A stretch of DNA of 64,000 nucleotides. It comes from Luscinia megarhynchos. Lineage: Eukaryota; Chordata; Aves; Passeriformes; Turdidae. The position numbers and the translations under genes are program-made. The DNA lies in the NCBI GenBank assembly GCA_034336665.1, contig CM067565.1, positions 83,144,858 through 83,208,857 of the forward strand. Reading direction: 5' to 3'. Shown here in pieces: positions 13,713 through 26,465 of this stretch (its first letter is position 1; every line of letters begins with the position of its first letter). The notes beneath the pieces are model-generated. The model did no database searches. It was given only the letters and a program-made list of their open reading frames with translations, and was not told the DNA's origin.

Positions 13713-14421
13713 TGTCCTGGTTTGAAGGACAGGTGTCTGCCGATAAAGGCAGAAGTTTTCCTTTGAAACAGAGACTTTACTTTCACTCCCCCCAAGCATT
13801 ATAATTGTTTAAATCAAGGACTCTGAGGCAGAGATAAGGGGGTAGGAATACCAGCTCTTTTACTAATATATCTAACCTCACAAGCAGAAACAACAGCAGT
13901 TGTTAAAACTACCAACAGCACAGAACAGATAACTCGGTCCCAGTCCTTTCTTTAGCTGTGGGCACCCTCTCTCTGCCCTCGGTCCCGGTGCTCCAGATAG
14001 ACAAAGCCCGGCGGCCGCAGAGAGGCGGGAGCGCGGGCGGGGGCGGCAGCGGCCACGCCGGTCTCGGGTAGAGCGGCTGGAGCGGCAGCTCCTCGCTCAC
14101 CGCTGTGTCCGGGTGATCAGCTGTGTCTGCAGGGGCAGGAGCTGCAGCGGGGCAGATGCAGGGCAGGTGATCGCAGAGGGTCTGGCTCTCCTGCCTTCGG
14201 CTGCGTGGCTGCAGACCGGGTGGATCCTCCTCTGAGCTCTCCAGAAACACGAGTCCCCCCTCCGGAAGCACGAGAGCCCCTCCGCCAGCCCAGCTCCCAC
14301 CTACACCCTTTGTCCAGAGTCGTCAAAGGTTCTGGGTGTGACCCGGCCAGCTCCATTGGCATGATAATGAGAAAAATTCTTTAAATTGACACAGTAATAG
14401 AAAAACACTCAACCCCCAACA
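13713..14421 (-). mobile_element. Solo LTR of a passerine-type endogenous retrovirus
   Basis: The 709-bp unit begins TGTCCTGGTTTG and ends CCCCCAACA, giving the TG...CA ends of a retroviral LTR. It is flanked by AATAA (13,708-13,712) and GATAA (14,422-14,426), a 5-bp target duplication with one mismatch. Five bases is usual for ERVL-like elements. No gag, pol or env sequence lies beside it, so it is a solo LTR left by recombination between two LTRs. The orientation is inferred: on the minus strand the GC-rich part comes first and an AGTAAA-type poly(A) signal lies in the AT-rich end. The core from about 13,974 to 14,330 is very GC- and CpG-rich, with GGGCGG-type Sp1 boxes, in sharp contrast to its flanks. 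The several frames of 60-120 codons inside it arise from this composition and are not genes. Confidence 0.85.
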
Positions 14422-15956
14422 GATAACTTCAAGAGATCTCTGGTATGTTTAATACAAATCTGTCTTCACTTTAGCTAGCTAGATGTCTAGGTATTTGAAT
14501 AGGACTAGTATTTGTGACAGTCATCAGTGAGGGTGCAATTAACTTATATACATCCGTTATGCTACACTGAAAGCCTGTCTCAATGAAGAACAATTTAGCC
14601 CTCTATTAGAGGGCCAGTGTCTTCAAACAGCTGCAATATAGCCTGAAGTTAAATCCCTCTGCAAGGTGGCTGGATACTTCTTCATTTTAGCACAAAAAGT
14701 GAGCCTCAAATGTATTCAAAGTTTAACTTTGTGTTGTGAAAAAAAAATCAGACAGCCTGTTCAACTTTTGATAGAATGCTCACTGATGTGTTTGGAGAAG
14801 TTACTTTCTGGGGCAGTCTGCTTTATATATTATAAATCTTGCTTTATCCAATACCATTTATCTGGGAACTGAAAGCAAATATGATCAGTGTGGTCAGAAT
14901 AGATGAAATTTTAGGGGTTTGTTTTAGTATAATGGTGGATGTATATAGAACTCGGATGTAAAGAGGTTTGGTTTTACTTTTAGAGACAGTTCTTTCTCCT
15001 CATCAGGAAAGATGATCCAAACTGTGAATGTGTTTTGTTTAGTTTGGTTCTAAAATTGGATAGAGTGAAGATTCTTTCTGGTGCTTGAATCACTTGAAAA
15101 ACAGGCTAGACCATGTTCTCAGATTGTGAACCTTATGAGGAAAAACACAGGTCATGCCTTTCTTGAGGACTTTACCTTCATACAAGGAAAAATTTGATAA
15201 TTTGGATCAGTCTTATTTATTAAAAAACATTAGCAAAACTTTGTGTGGTATTGATGACAGGGAGAAAGAAAAACTACTTCAAACAAGATTCTGAATGACC
15301 TCTCATGAAAGAAAATCCTAACCCCTTTCTTTTTTCTTTTCTCACTTTGTTTTAACATTTTTCACCTGAATATCCCAAGTACATTCTGCTAAGATAGGAA
15401 AAAATCTTCCCAGTAAAAGCAAGAAATAGCATGCTGTCTTTCCAGTTTTTGCTTCAAGCACCCTAGATGAGCAACATTAGTCACAAGCCATTAGAATGGA
15501 TAGCCTGAGCTGCTCTCTGGCTGCAACTGAGCAGGTGCTAAGCACTTGAGGCAGAATCAAGCTGAGCAAAGCACAGCAATCCTGGCAAAAACAAAATAAA
15601 TCCCCAAGCCCCCAGTAAATATTGTTTGCATATATAGTTCACCATGGCTAACTACCAGGAGGAAAAACATGTGGAAGACAATGCTCTTAACTGAGGACAC
15701 ATAGCTTGACTTAGATAATAAAGGATGATGGTACAGGATCTGGAGCAATAAACACCATATTTTAATGAATAATTTGTTGAAATAACAGAACACAAAGTAA
15801 TTTTAAGGGTTATCTGTTTCCATCAGCAATCTGTTGTGTTTGTGACAGTAACCTTGGCCTGTGTTTGTTCACATTATCTTTATGCCAGGAGCTTTTAGAG
15901 GAGTTGCTATGGCGCATAATTGCAATACACTTGGAAAGTGGATGCCAGCTATCACC

Positions 15957-15977
15957 TTTGCACCTGAAAGGTGTAAA
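15957..15977. promoter_or_regulatory. Inverted pair of T-box-like half-sites
   Basis: TTTGCACCT (15,957-15,965) and AGGTGTAAA (15,969-15,977) form an 8-of-9 inverted repeat across a 3-bp spacer. A further CACCT core lies just upstream at 15,953-15,957 and a TAATTA core just downstream. AGGTGT is the core recognised by T-box factors, and facing half-sites are a known binding arrangement. The sequence shows the motif only; binding or enhancer activity is inference. Confidence 0.3.
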
Positions 15978-16851
15978 ACGAGTAATTAGGAAGGTAATAT
16001 ATGGAAGCAGGCAGTGAGAATTTATTTCTTTTAGTCCTCCATGGGTGAATGATGAGAGGGATCTTCAGGAGCTCCAACAATCTGTCCATAGTCTGAAGCT
16101 CCTTCTGAGTTTAAGAATTTCACTAAAATTCAGTGGAAGCTCATTGCAATATGGTGAGTAGTTCTCACTTTTTCTTTGGCCTAATTTAGAGATTTCTAAT
16201 TTTTTTAAAATTTGATGTTATCTTGGTGGGATTTAATTTGTGATCTTTGTTTGTTACTAAAAGGTTTGCTGTTTTGTCCAGTTAGATTAGAAAATCTGGT
16301 TGCCCTCCTGAGAGAGTGTCCCAGTTCTTTGTGGCTACTATGAATGCATGTGCTATCTTCATGACTTTGGCCAGAAATTCTTGCTGTTGACTCAGGATAT
16401 TTTAAATGCAGGAATTCCCAGTTTGGGGAAGGTCAAGTGAAGAGATGCTGGTGTAATCTGTTGTCTAGGCTCTTGGAACAGGTCTTGATAGCTTTCATGG
16501 AGAGAGGATGATGTATTTGCTCAATAAGGGCCTCGTTTTTCCTATTGTCTTTGTGCAAGCAGTCTCTGACAGGGCTGAGCTGTTGTGTGGAGTGGGAAGA
16601 AAGAGAAAGTGGTCCTCACTTTAAACTAATACTTGATGTTCAGGTGAGTCGTTACAGAGGGTATATGAGCTTAATATCTCCTGCACATAGATCCTTGCAA
16701 CTCGAAACAGGGTGAATGTGTGTGATGGAAAAAAATGTATTTTGCCCAGACCAGCTTGACAAGTGAGCAAAATACAAAGTCTGGTCTATTTGCAGAACAG
16801 GAACTTTGTTGTTTTATTTTCCTTCTTCAAGCTCACACAAACTGAGGCAGA

Positions 16852-16866
16852 TTTTTTTTTTTTTTT
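16852..16866. repeat. Homopolymer T15
   Basis: An uninterrupted run of 15 T follows GAGGCAGA. It is not preceded by a recognisable retrotransposed sequence on either strand, so it is listed as a simple repeat. Confidence 0.9.
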
Positions 16867-19182
16867 GAAGCTGTTTTGGAAGCTGAGGAAAGAGGACAAG
16901 AGAGGGGTTTGGTTTTTTTGCTGTTGAAGGGCAATCTATTCTTCTTTTCCTTCTAGCTCTGCTGGTTCTCAATCCAACCTGAGCCTGGAGATGATAATAG
17001 AGAGCTTTCACATGCAAATATGTCAATTTTCTTCCACAGTAGCAAACCACTGAGGGCTGAGAGGGAAGCCACTGCAAAGCTAACAGTTTCATTGTTCCAA
17101 AACCACTCTTCTCCTGAAATTCAGGGAAGGAAGTCTAATCAAAAGCCATTCAAGTCTCAACCACAGGACTTGCCTTCCTCATTTTCTTGATGCTTCTCAT
17201 CTTTCTTTAAATCTTTCTTCATAGTAAAATCACTGACATGCTCTCCTGGACAGCTCCATCTGACCATATTACATCAAACTGGCAGAGCTGAGGATGTTTT
17301 TCCCACGGCCTGAGAAATGACTTTAACCTTCTCATTCCGTGGTGTCACTGGAGCAAAGAGAAACGGAATGCAGGGACATGCACTCATCTCCATGGCTTTC
17401 TTGTGTCTCATTCCAAGAAGAGGCAAGCTCCAGAACTTTATAGTCTATAACAACAAAACGTTTGAATTCCTTTCTGAGAACAATTTTCTCTTTAATGGGC
17501 AAGCAAATATACAGTAGGAAAAGAAAGCTCCTATTTTAGACCATTCAGTTTGATCCTCTCAGGCAAGCGGAGGTGAAGTGGCAATTTTCTGTGATGCAGT
17601 GAGAACTCATCACAGCACAAAGTCTTTCTTAAGTCTGGAAGCAAACTGGCAGAATGAATGTGGCAACCAATCTAGACACATGACTGGTAGCATGGAAGAG
17701 TCTCTAGGTCTAACTTCTCTTGGGACAAGTCAGCAGGAAGGGACTGTGCTCAACATGTCTGTGTCAGTGATTACCAGCTCTGGAACAGGCCTGTACCCAT
17801 CCAGTCCTCTGCAAAGGTGAACTGCTCAGGAAAGGGCAGGAACAGAGGATAGAGAAAAAAGAACTTCTGAGAGCTCTACAAAGTCCAGTGTTGCAATGCA
17901 AGTCCTAAAGCAGACAATCCTTAATGCTCTTAGGGGGATTTTATTTGTATCTTTCAAAGATCTTTGCTTATAAGGGGAAATCTCTTGCCCATGATAAACT
18001 TTAGACTTAAGGAAGACACAAAAAAGCAGGCTGCCTTTACTGTTACTCTGAAACCAGTGCTCAAAATAGCCTATACAGTAACGAAGAAAATGCAACTTAA
18101 GACTTAGTTTCCCACAGTGTAAGTAAACCCTGGTAATGAGGATTTTACAGCAATGCCTGTGGGTATCTGTTCTGCTTGTGCATTGAGCATGTCTTTGTGG
18201 ATGCACCTTGAATCTGAGGTCAGCAGCCAGCCTTCTTCCAGGAGGTTTGGTTAATATGCCACAATAAACACACAAGAGAGCCCATTTCAATTTCAGCTGT
18301 GGTCTTTTGTTAGTGCATCTTGAAAACAAATCTAAAGCTTTCAAAGTCTTGAGATAAAGCCTGTGGGAATTTTTTTCACAAGAGCTGCAATAGAAGAACG
18401 TGCAAACCTTTCAGATCAGTGTGTCCCTCTGAGGTCTGTGCTCTGGAGAATTGAAGGAGGAAAATAGCTTCCAGCTCCCTTTCTAGTCTCCAAGTACCCA
18501 CAGAGACCAGGAAGCTGTTTTGTTATGTCAGATACTGGCAAGTAGGAGTATGACTTAGGATTTTAAAAAAAGCATCTAGTGAACAGGGGTAGATTTCAAC
18601 AGTATGAAAAAATCTCACCTTTATTCACACAGGAGCAGACTTACTGCCAGCACTGAATGTCTTATTTCCTCCTACTTGAAAGGTCTTTTGTTCTGTGAGA
18701 GACAAAATATTTGAGTCAAAGTGGTTTAGAAGGTGATTTCCTGGTGACCAGCTCTAGCAGTTTCCAATAATCCATCATATGATTGTTTTCCTTTATCACA
18801 ATATATTTATTTGCAAGTTTCTTTGTGCTGGATTTCTGAGTTGAATGGCCTTTTAAAATACAGATCACAGTGTATCTATAATCAATGCATGGGAAATATT
18901 CAGTATGATAAGTAGTTGATAACTGTTCCTCCATTAAGGATATTCTAACAATCTAAAACACCTTAAGTCACAATTTTTTTCAAATCCAAACTTTCTGCCA
19001 TTTTCCTCTGGCCTGAGATCCACAAAATACCTGTAAATCCTTTGTTATATTTGTAAGGGAACTAGTAGCAATTTCCCTGGGTCTGAATGTAACATAAGCA
19101 GGCTTACCAGAATATGTGAAAGCATCCTCTAATTCTGGAGGATTTCTTCTTAGTCGGCAGGGATTGTGGAATTTCTACGAAC

Positions 19183-19226
19183 TTTTTTTTTTTAATTAAA
19201 AAGTGAGTTATTTAAAAAAAAAAAAA
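19183..19226. repeat. T11 ... A13 inverted homopolymer pair
   Basis: T11 (19,183-19,193) and A13 (19,214-19,226) flank a 20-bp AT-rich spacer, so the strand could fold into an A/T hairpin of about 11 bp. No U-rich or GC stem suggests a real terminator. It is recorded as a low-complexity inverted repeat. Confidence 0.8.
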
Positions 19227-22200
19227 GATTCACTGCCAGATAATTACCAGGAAACAGGGAAGCATGTGCTATCTGCCACAATTAATTAGTCTGCTGGTGG
19301 TTTCCTAGCTCACATAAGCCTGTATTCTAATTATATGGAGACAGTGTCTGCCATGAAGCATTAGTGTCCAACCACCGAGGTGTCTGTGCAGTGCCACGGA
19401 TTTCATCTGCTGCATCAGCTGTCAGGAACACAGGTGGTGAAGACCCATGAAGTGATCTTGTCCCATCCTCCTGGTTAGCACTGATTTTCTCACCTTTAAG
19501 GACTCTGTCCAGCCAGCTCTTAACTGATTAAGGGAGAGAAAAAGAACCTTTCACAGTTTCAGAGGAAAGAAGTGCATCTTAATTTGTGGGCCATGACCTT
19601 GCAGCTATTCAGTTCATGGGCAGTTTGTCAGTGCTGAAAACAATGTAATAATCCTACAGCAAAGAAAATAGAGTATTCCACATAGAATACTGGGAAGGCA
19701 AAGCTGTCCAAATATGAGATGAAATGTGGTGTTTATTTCAGCCAGACATATTGCTGTCATGTTAAATATTTTGTTATTCTTTTTAAGCTAAATGAAAACA
19801 ATCAGGAAATAAACCTTTGTTTTTGATTTATACTTGACAAAGGTAATAAATGTGATGGGAAATACTCTAGAGACTCTGCTACTGCCTTTTCCCTTTTGAG
19901 CTTTTCAACTGCACAACTTGTTTCCACTTACAGCCAAGACTGGGCGTCTTAAGGACACCATGTTGCCATGTCTCCTTTGTTTTCTTAAAGATCTGGAGGC
20001 ATGTGATTAAATGAGATTTCCCATCTTACAGAAACAAATAAATCAAATGTGGTTGATTGTCCAAGCTGTAAGAGAGGAAAATTTGAAGTCAGATCTTGTG
20101 TGTTGGCTCAAGGAGCAGAAAGCAGAAGCCTTAAGTAAATGCATTTTGATTTCTTTTTAAGACCTCACAGATTTTAAGTCAGCATTATGATTTCAAAACA
20201 GGTAAGGAGCAGACATAAGTCTTAGGTCTATGGTTGAAATAAAAGCAAAATGCAATCAAGTTTATGATTCCCAAAGTTAAATAAGCAAATCGAAAGTTTA
20301 AAAATAGTGAAGTTTTGCATTTTGATAGTAGCTGGGTTATGCTGGTTTTTTCTCCCCTCTCATTTAACTTGTAGCTTGTGCTGACAGTAGGGCTCTGTAT
20401 CTGTGCTCTAAACTGACATCATTATGTCAATCAGATAAAAAAGACATGTAATCATAGTGTTTTGGGAGGCAGAGGGGAAGTATCCTTGTAAATACCAATG
20501 GCTAAACTATTTTTCCAAAGTAAGAGCATTTTGTCCCACCTGGTAAACAAGTTAAAACAAACTGCCCAAAACAACAAAAAAAAGCTCTTCTTGCTTCAAA
20601 TGCCATTAGTCTGTAGACCTATTGGCTGTCATGGTAATTGCTCCTTCCTGGCAGCTGGTAAAGTGTTTAAGGACAGGAGCTGAATAAAATGGATTTTTTT
20701 TTTCATTGTCTTTCAACTAAAATGAGTGTCTGTGTATTTATTGGATGCTGGATCCTCTTATTCTGGCCATATCAGTTCTGAAAAAAACCTGAAGTTGGTG
20801 CACTAAACCACTGTTCTTAATCTATTACACTTTTAACAGTATTGGACTCTAGTCTTTTTCCCCATTGTCTTATTTTTAACTCTTGACTTGTGGCTTGTGC
20901 TCTAATTCTTATATAACTTTAAGGTAGCCTTTGGACTTCATATCTTTCTATTCTTCACATTTTTCTAAATTTGGAAGGGAATATAGAAGTGTTCAGTTCT
21001 GAAGCCACAGTTGCATTGCGACTGTATAGATTGGCATTTTCACCTCCTTCCTTTGATGGCTGTTCTTCTTTTGCTTGTGCATTTGAGAATAATCCAGAAG
21101 AGTAGAGCTGATAGCCCAAATCTGCTGTCAGCTGTGTCAGGAAAACAAAGATGAGGAGTGAATGAAAAATAAAACCCTTGAAGCCTCTGGGGTTGCCTTT
21201 ACTTTTATTCTGAAGATTTAAAAGGAGAAGAAATAAAGCAGAGATTTCAAGGGGAGATCAGAAAGGCAGTTTGAAATCAAAGAAGGAAATACAGACTTAG
21301 TGATGTGGTGTTCTGCTAAAGGTCTTTGCAGTGGTCGGTGGTTTTCTTGGAGAAACTTAGCAGGATTGTAGATTTGACTATAGCATGGGTTGATTGATCT
21401 GTTTCATTCAAAATATTTCTGAAGTACTTAAGGGAATTATATTAACATGTTGAATCTCAGAGATAGTTCAAGTAGCCCTAAAATCAATCAAATCTACTTC
21501 TACCTCCATGAGTGATAAACGAAATATTTGTGTGTAATTGCTGTGTAATAATTCTGCCTGTTTAAATAATGTGAGTGCTGTTTGAGTTTTGACAGGGGTC
21601 TGGGTCCAAATAGTTAGTCAAATGTCCTCATGCTAAGGAGATTGGATTGGAAGTGTCTATAGCTTTTTAGGTCAGTATATGTGAGCACATTTTCATTCCT
21701 AAAAAAGTGTCCAGTCAGAAGTGAAATTAAAGGTAGTTTTCATGGATTTAGTTAGACAAGAGCAGCATGAGAAGTCATTCCTTTGGGGACCATATAGGTT
21801 CTTTAACATCAAAGATCTGTATTTTTGTTAGCATTTCATTCTATTTCATAGCAAAAAAGTGATATGCAAGTACCCTGTGGGATCTTAAGCAGAGTACTGG
21901 GTAGGGATAATGGTGCTTTGCTGGCATTAGTTGGAATTTTCATATTGGGGGAGCAGAGGTCTTGCACACAGCCACCTTCGGTATGCTGATCCATATGCTC
22001 TTAAGCAGGCAAGTAATTTCAACAGATATATCAGTTTAGAAGGTCATTCTTTCCTGAATCTCCCAGGGTTTCTGTTACTGCTTCCCTAGTTCAGTTAATG
22101 GGAGCTCTCCACAACTTCTCCCATGCAAGGTCAGGCAGGTTAAGTTACTCCTCATTTGCCTCAGGAGCAAATTCTGTCTAGCTGTGTGCACAGTAATAAA

Positions 22201-22837
22201 TTCAATGTGCTTGGCCAAGCTTGTAGGCGTGGAGTTCATCTGTCAGGGAGTGACTTTTAGCCACATTTTGTGTGCTCTTGCAGCCTCTGCATGTTGCCTG
22301 TGCAGCTGTGTATGTGGGGAGTGATCCCTCAGATGCTGAAAGGGCTGATCAAAACTTGGGGCTAGTATATGAAAGAGCGAACTAGCATGGGGCAGCAGTG
22401 TGGAAGGGACTGCTCCCACTGATGAATAATGAATTGTATAGCTGTATTTGCTTTGGAAAGTTCAGCTGGATTGTGAAGAGTTTTTTGCTATAGATATATC
22501 CCTAATGTTCTATAAATCTGAGCCTATCTTTAATGGAACAATTTTTATTTATTATGGCATTCATATAAATGCTTACCCATGTTCACATGCTAAACTCCCA
22601 CTAAATTCATGAACCTTGCATGGGGATTCAGTTGCTTGTAATTCCATGACTGTAACACAAAGTTGAGTTTGTAAATATTCTCTCTACAGCATATGCACAT
22701 CACAGTGGAAATTATTGAAGCAGGACCTCTTGAGACATTTGTTCTCAGGCTTTTGGCCAATTTGAATTTCTTCTAAAACAGGCTATTTAGCATTAGCATC
22801 TTCTTTTCTCACCCTTCCTCACCCATCTTTACTTTTC

Positions 22838-22858
22838 TTTTATTTTTATTTTTATTTA
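22838..22858. repeat. Short (TTTTA)n tract
   Basis: About four imperfect TTTTA units end at GTGCTTAG. It is a simple-sequence tract with no other content. Confidence 0.7.
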
Positions 22859-24552
22859 GTGCTTAGGCATTGTAACAGGCTGCCAGGGCTAATTAGAAAC
22901 ATTCAGGCAAGTAATTTACCTGCCATCCAGAGCTCTTTCATGCCCACTTGGAACAGGCTCACTAGCCAGAAATAGCTGCTGCCATTGCAAGGATGCAACA
23001 TTACTCAGGTGTTGCTACATGAAGGGGAAAACAGTACCTGCTGTAAATAAAACAGCATGAAAGATGAATACTGTTAGGTTAGCTATTCTGACCCCAGGCA
23101 GTTTTTGCACATTGTTCTGCTGAATTCTACATTTTTGATCTCTACTAGATTTTAGAGATTGAATTTACTTTAGGTTACCCAGGCTACCCCTAGAGGGAAG
23201 GTTAAGGTTATTCTGTAATATTCTTAAATCCTGCTCACTATTATTGGAGAGATCCCAGCTCCCAGAAGCACAATCAAATACTTTAATAATAATTTTAGGA
23301 ATTGCTATGCACACTTTCAATCCCATGTTTATTTACTTACATTGCTGGTGCCTTTGAACAGGGAGCTTGCCATGTTTTAAAATAAATAAAGCTGTCCTGT
23401 TTGTGATATGAGCTTCCCTGCTGAGCAGGAATGCACGAGTCAGCTGATGACCAATTCAGTACTTTTTCTGCAGAAAGGTTGTCTGCTGCCTGAAACTGTC
23501 CCGATATTAGTGGGAAACTTCATTTCAGTGAAGTTTCCTGAACAAATGAATGCTTTACTGGAACTGTCACTAGGGAGACATGAAAGATGAAAAAATCAAA
23601 GGGAGCTGGGTATGTGGAAGCAGTGGAAAGAAAAGAACTTCTTTCAAATTCTGTACTTTCTCAAAGATTAGACCTGTTTGTGCCTGTCAATTTGATTTAG
23701 TCCCATCTGTAAAATTAATTTTGAAGCTGTTTTCAAAGGAATCTGAAGTTTCTAGTTAGTTGAAGTGACCTCAAAATAGTGACACAACATTTCTAATTTT
23801 ACCTCCTAGAGTTTAATTGAAGAGGTATTTGTAGACAAAGGAAAACATATGTGGGCCAAGGATCTAGACTTTGTCACTTGAACTATCCAAGGGACAATAG
23901 TTTTCAAAATGCTAATAGTGCCTTGAATTGTACCATCAGAATATATTCTATTCTAACAGATCAAACAGTATTTAACAAGTAACTTTTATTATCTCATTAA
24001 TATGCACTTGAACTTGGTTTGAGTACAGTCTAAGTACTGTCTATAGCACATACTCTCACTCCAAGAGGATAAAATGATTTCTTTTAGAATGAAAGATGAA
24101 ATAGGCAGCATAACATATAGACCTATTAGTGAAAGAAAATAGTCTATTGTTTCAAGGTTTCATAGCCTGTCACCTCCATGTACAAGCTCTTTCAGCTGCA
24201 TATTGCATCCCCCATTCAGGTAAAACTAGAACACAATTATCTTGTCACCTGTTGGTGTTACCATCACAGTACTCTAAGCAGAACATCCATCAAGCTACTG
24301 CAATATGAGTAGATATTGTATGTATCTGTGCATTATAAGTCTAAAATGCAGGCTGATATTTGGACTACAGATGTTAATGTGCTGTAAGAACTATTTAACT
24401 TGCCTTGTTGTCCAGATTTGCTCTCGTTGTACTATCTTTAAGGAAAAACAAGCAAAGCCCTTGGATGTGTGATTTCTCTCTACAAGTGTTATGGTTGTTA
24501 TGTTTTTTCACCTTAAAGAACTGCTTTAAGCCAACTTTTAAAAATTAGTCTT

Positions 24553-24640
24553 CTGAGCCAGTAGGGCTCAAGAGGGTGGTAATACCACATGCTGGTTTAT
24601 TGCACAGGGTCAGCAGTTCAAGTTCACCACAGCTCATTGT
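24553..24640 (+). repeat. tRNA-derived SINE head relic
   Basis: A degenerate A box (TAGGGCTCAAGAGGG, from 24,562) is followed about 50 nt later by a degenerate B box (CAGTTCAAGTTCACC, 24,612-24,626), preceded by GGGTCAG. This is the order and spacing of a tRNA-like SINE head. It is too diverged to assign to a family, and no tRNA acceptor stem is seen. MIR-class or another amniote tRNA-SINE are the likely sources. Confidence 0.4.
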
Positions 24641-26404
24641 CTAAACACATTAAAGAAAAAGGAGTGTCTCTGCTCTGCCAGGTAACTCATAGAATATGCA
24701 TTCACCTCACCATAGCTGCTAATTGTCTCCCTCCTGGTTGTCAAACTCAGTAGGGAGGCTGAGAGGTGAGGGAGACTATGAAAAATGAATTATACTCACC
24801 TGCTTGTAACAATCTCATTAAAGCAGGTTAACCAGGAATTAGATGTATGTAGGGGATGAAATCCTTCACCATTGTTGCCTTTACACCAACAATCAATATT
24901 GGTCTCTTGATTTGTTGAATAGTTTGCCTGTAGGTGTACGATGTTAAATAATTATAAATATGTTTATTTTCCTACAGAAGAGAACTAGTTAATGGGAATA
25001 ATTGAATGCTGGTGCATTGAGATTAAGCAAAAATGATGTGTTTGTCCACATGACTGAGTAGTGGTGCAGGTTCTGGAGTCTTGTGGTCAGTGTGGGTGAG
25101 GAAACTACTCAGAGGCAAATATTCAGGTCAATGGCGTGAGGTTTCACTGTTCCGCCCCACAACAAAGGAAATGCTATTCAAATTACTCTGGTTTCAGACT
25201 AGAACAACAAGGTTCATCCTACTAGCAAAACTAAATATTTGTGAGCAGCTTGTGGCAGGTTTGAGTTAGGAAAAAATTGGTGTAAGGATGGAACAGAATA
25301 GTGCCATGCTGGTCAAACAAAAGGTTCACCTACTCAGTGCTCTGTTTTTAGCTGTCACAGCACAAGGTGCTTACAAATGAGCAAGAACAGAGTCAACATT
25401 TAGTACTTTTTATTCCTGTTACTTTCCAGACCTCTGACTCCTTTCAGAACATGACTCCTATTTCCTAGTACATTTCCTAATCCCTAATGAATTTTTTTAA
25501 CAGTTCTTTATTTAGCACACATAAATGTCTAGCATTCAGTTTGGCTTCTTTTGTCCTGGAGTTTCACAGATCTGCTACCTGTAGTAAACCACATCTTTCT
25601 TTGATTTGAACATGGCTCCTAGGATCCTTGTTTGGTTCCTGTTAGTTCTTGTGGTGGAAGAGACAAGCAGCACTTGGTCTTAATACATCTGCTCTACATA
25701 TCCCTCGTGATTTATGTATTGACAGCCCCCCCGCCCCCAGCCATTATTTTTCCAGACTGACAGTCCTTTAAAGAGAGGTTTTGACACATGTAAGCAGATC
25801 TCAGACCCTGTTTAGTTTCTCTTATGCACTCTTTGCTGCATGCCCTCTGTGTGCCTGTCTGCAACTGCATCCTGTGACACAAGGTGAGATGATTCCAAGC
25901 ACACACATCAAATATGGAACCTTGACTTTTGCTTCACCACTGAGGGTTACAACTGTGGAATATGTACTAAGCAGCCTATACTTGAATGCTTTTCTCCCTG
26001 GTAGATGGATTTAGGCAAGCTAGGATTTTTTTCTAACTGAACCTCTGCATGCTTTCCCATAATCAAATAGATGCAGGCACTGGTTTGGAAGGCAGAGTTT
26101 TCAGATCCTGATGTGACTGCTAAGCTAAGCAGAAGTGAGCTGACACAGAGATTCCTGAGCTTTCAGTCACAAGCAGGTTTTTGTGGCTTGGCACTGGGGG
26201 AAGCAGTGAAAAGAGTGCCAAAGGTTTGAGGGCACTGGAGACAGTCAAGGCTCCTGCATACTGTGGTATGAAATGGCCCACATAAATCCATCTCTTTGAT
26301 AGAAGCTTTGCAGACAGAAACAGCTTATTGTTTTTGCCTGAATGGTGAAGAAAAGCATGAGAATGGAAGTCAAGGTTCTTAATTTCTTCTGTGACTTTTT
26401 GCCA

Positions 26405-26465
26405 TTGACTTGAGTAACTTGGGACAGATCACTTCCCACCTCTCTGTACCTTATTTTCTGAGTCT
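26405..26465 (+). repeat. MIR-like SINE tail relic
   Basis: The run TAACTTGGGACAGATCACTT, then CCCACCTCTCTGTACCTTA and TTTTCTGAGTCTAG, closely follows the conserved 3' part of MIR elements ('ccttgggcaagtcacttaacctctctgtgcctcagtttcc'). The match is continuous over about 45 bp, the clearest of the SINE relics here. The tRNA head is not recognisable upstream. Confidence 0.6.

Noticed and set aside
13909..14362. Three overlapping Pro/Arg/Ser-rich frames on the minus strand
   Set aside because: They lie within the CpG-rich core of the solo LTR, and GC-rich DNA has few stops.
17826..18344. 172-codon minus-strand frame, second longest in the window
   Set aside because: No domain or repeat pattern, composition like translated non-coding DNA, and a length that is borderline for chance in 128 kb of two-strand sequence.
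25724..25740. C-rich run that might form a quadruplex on the minus strand
   Set aside because: Only two adjacent G-runs exist on the minus strand; four are needed for a standard quadruplex.
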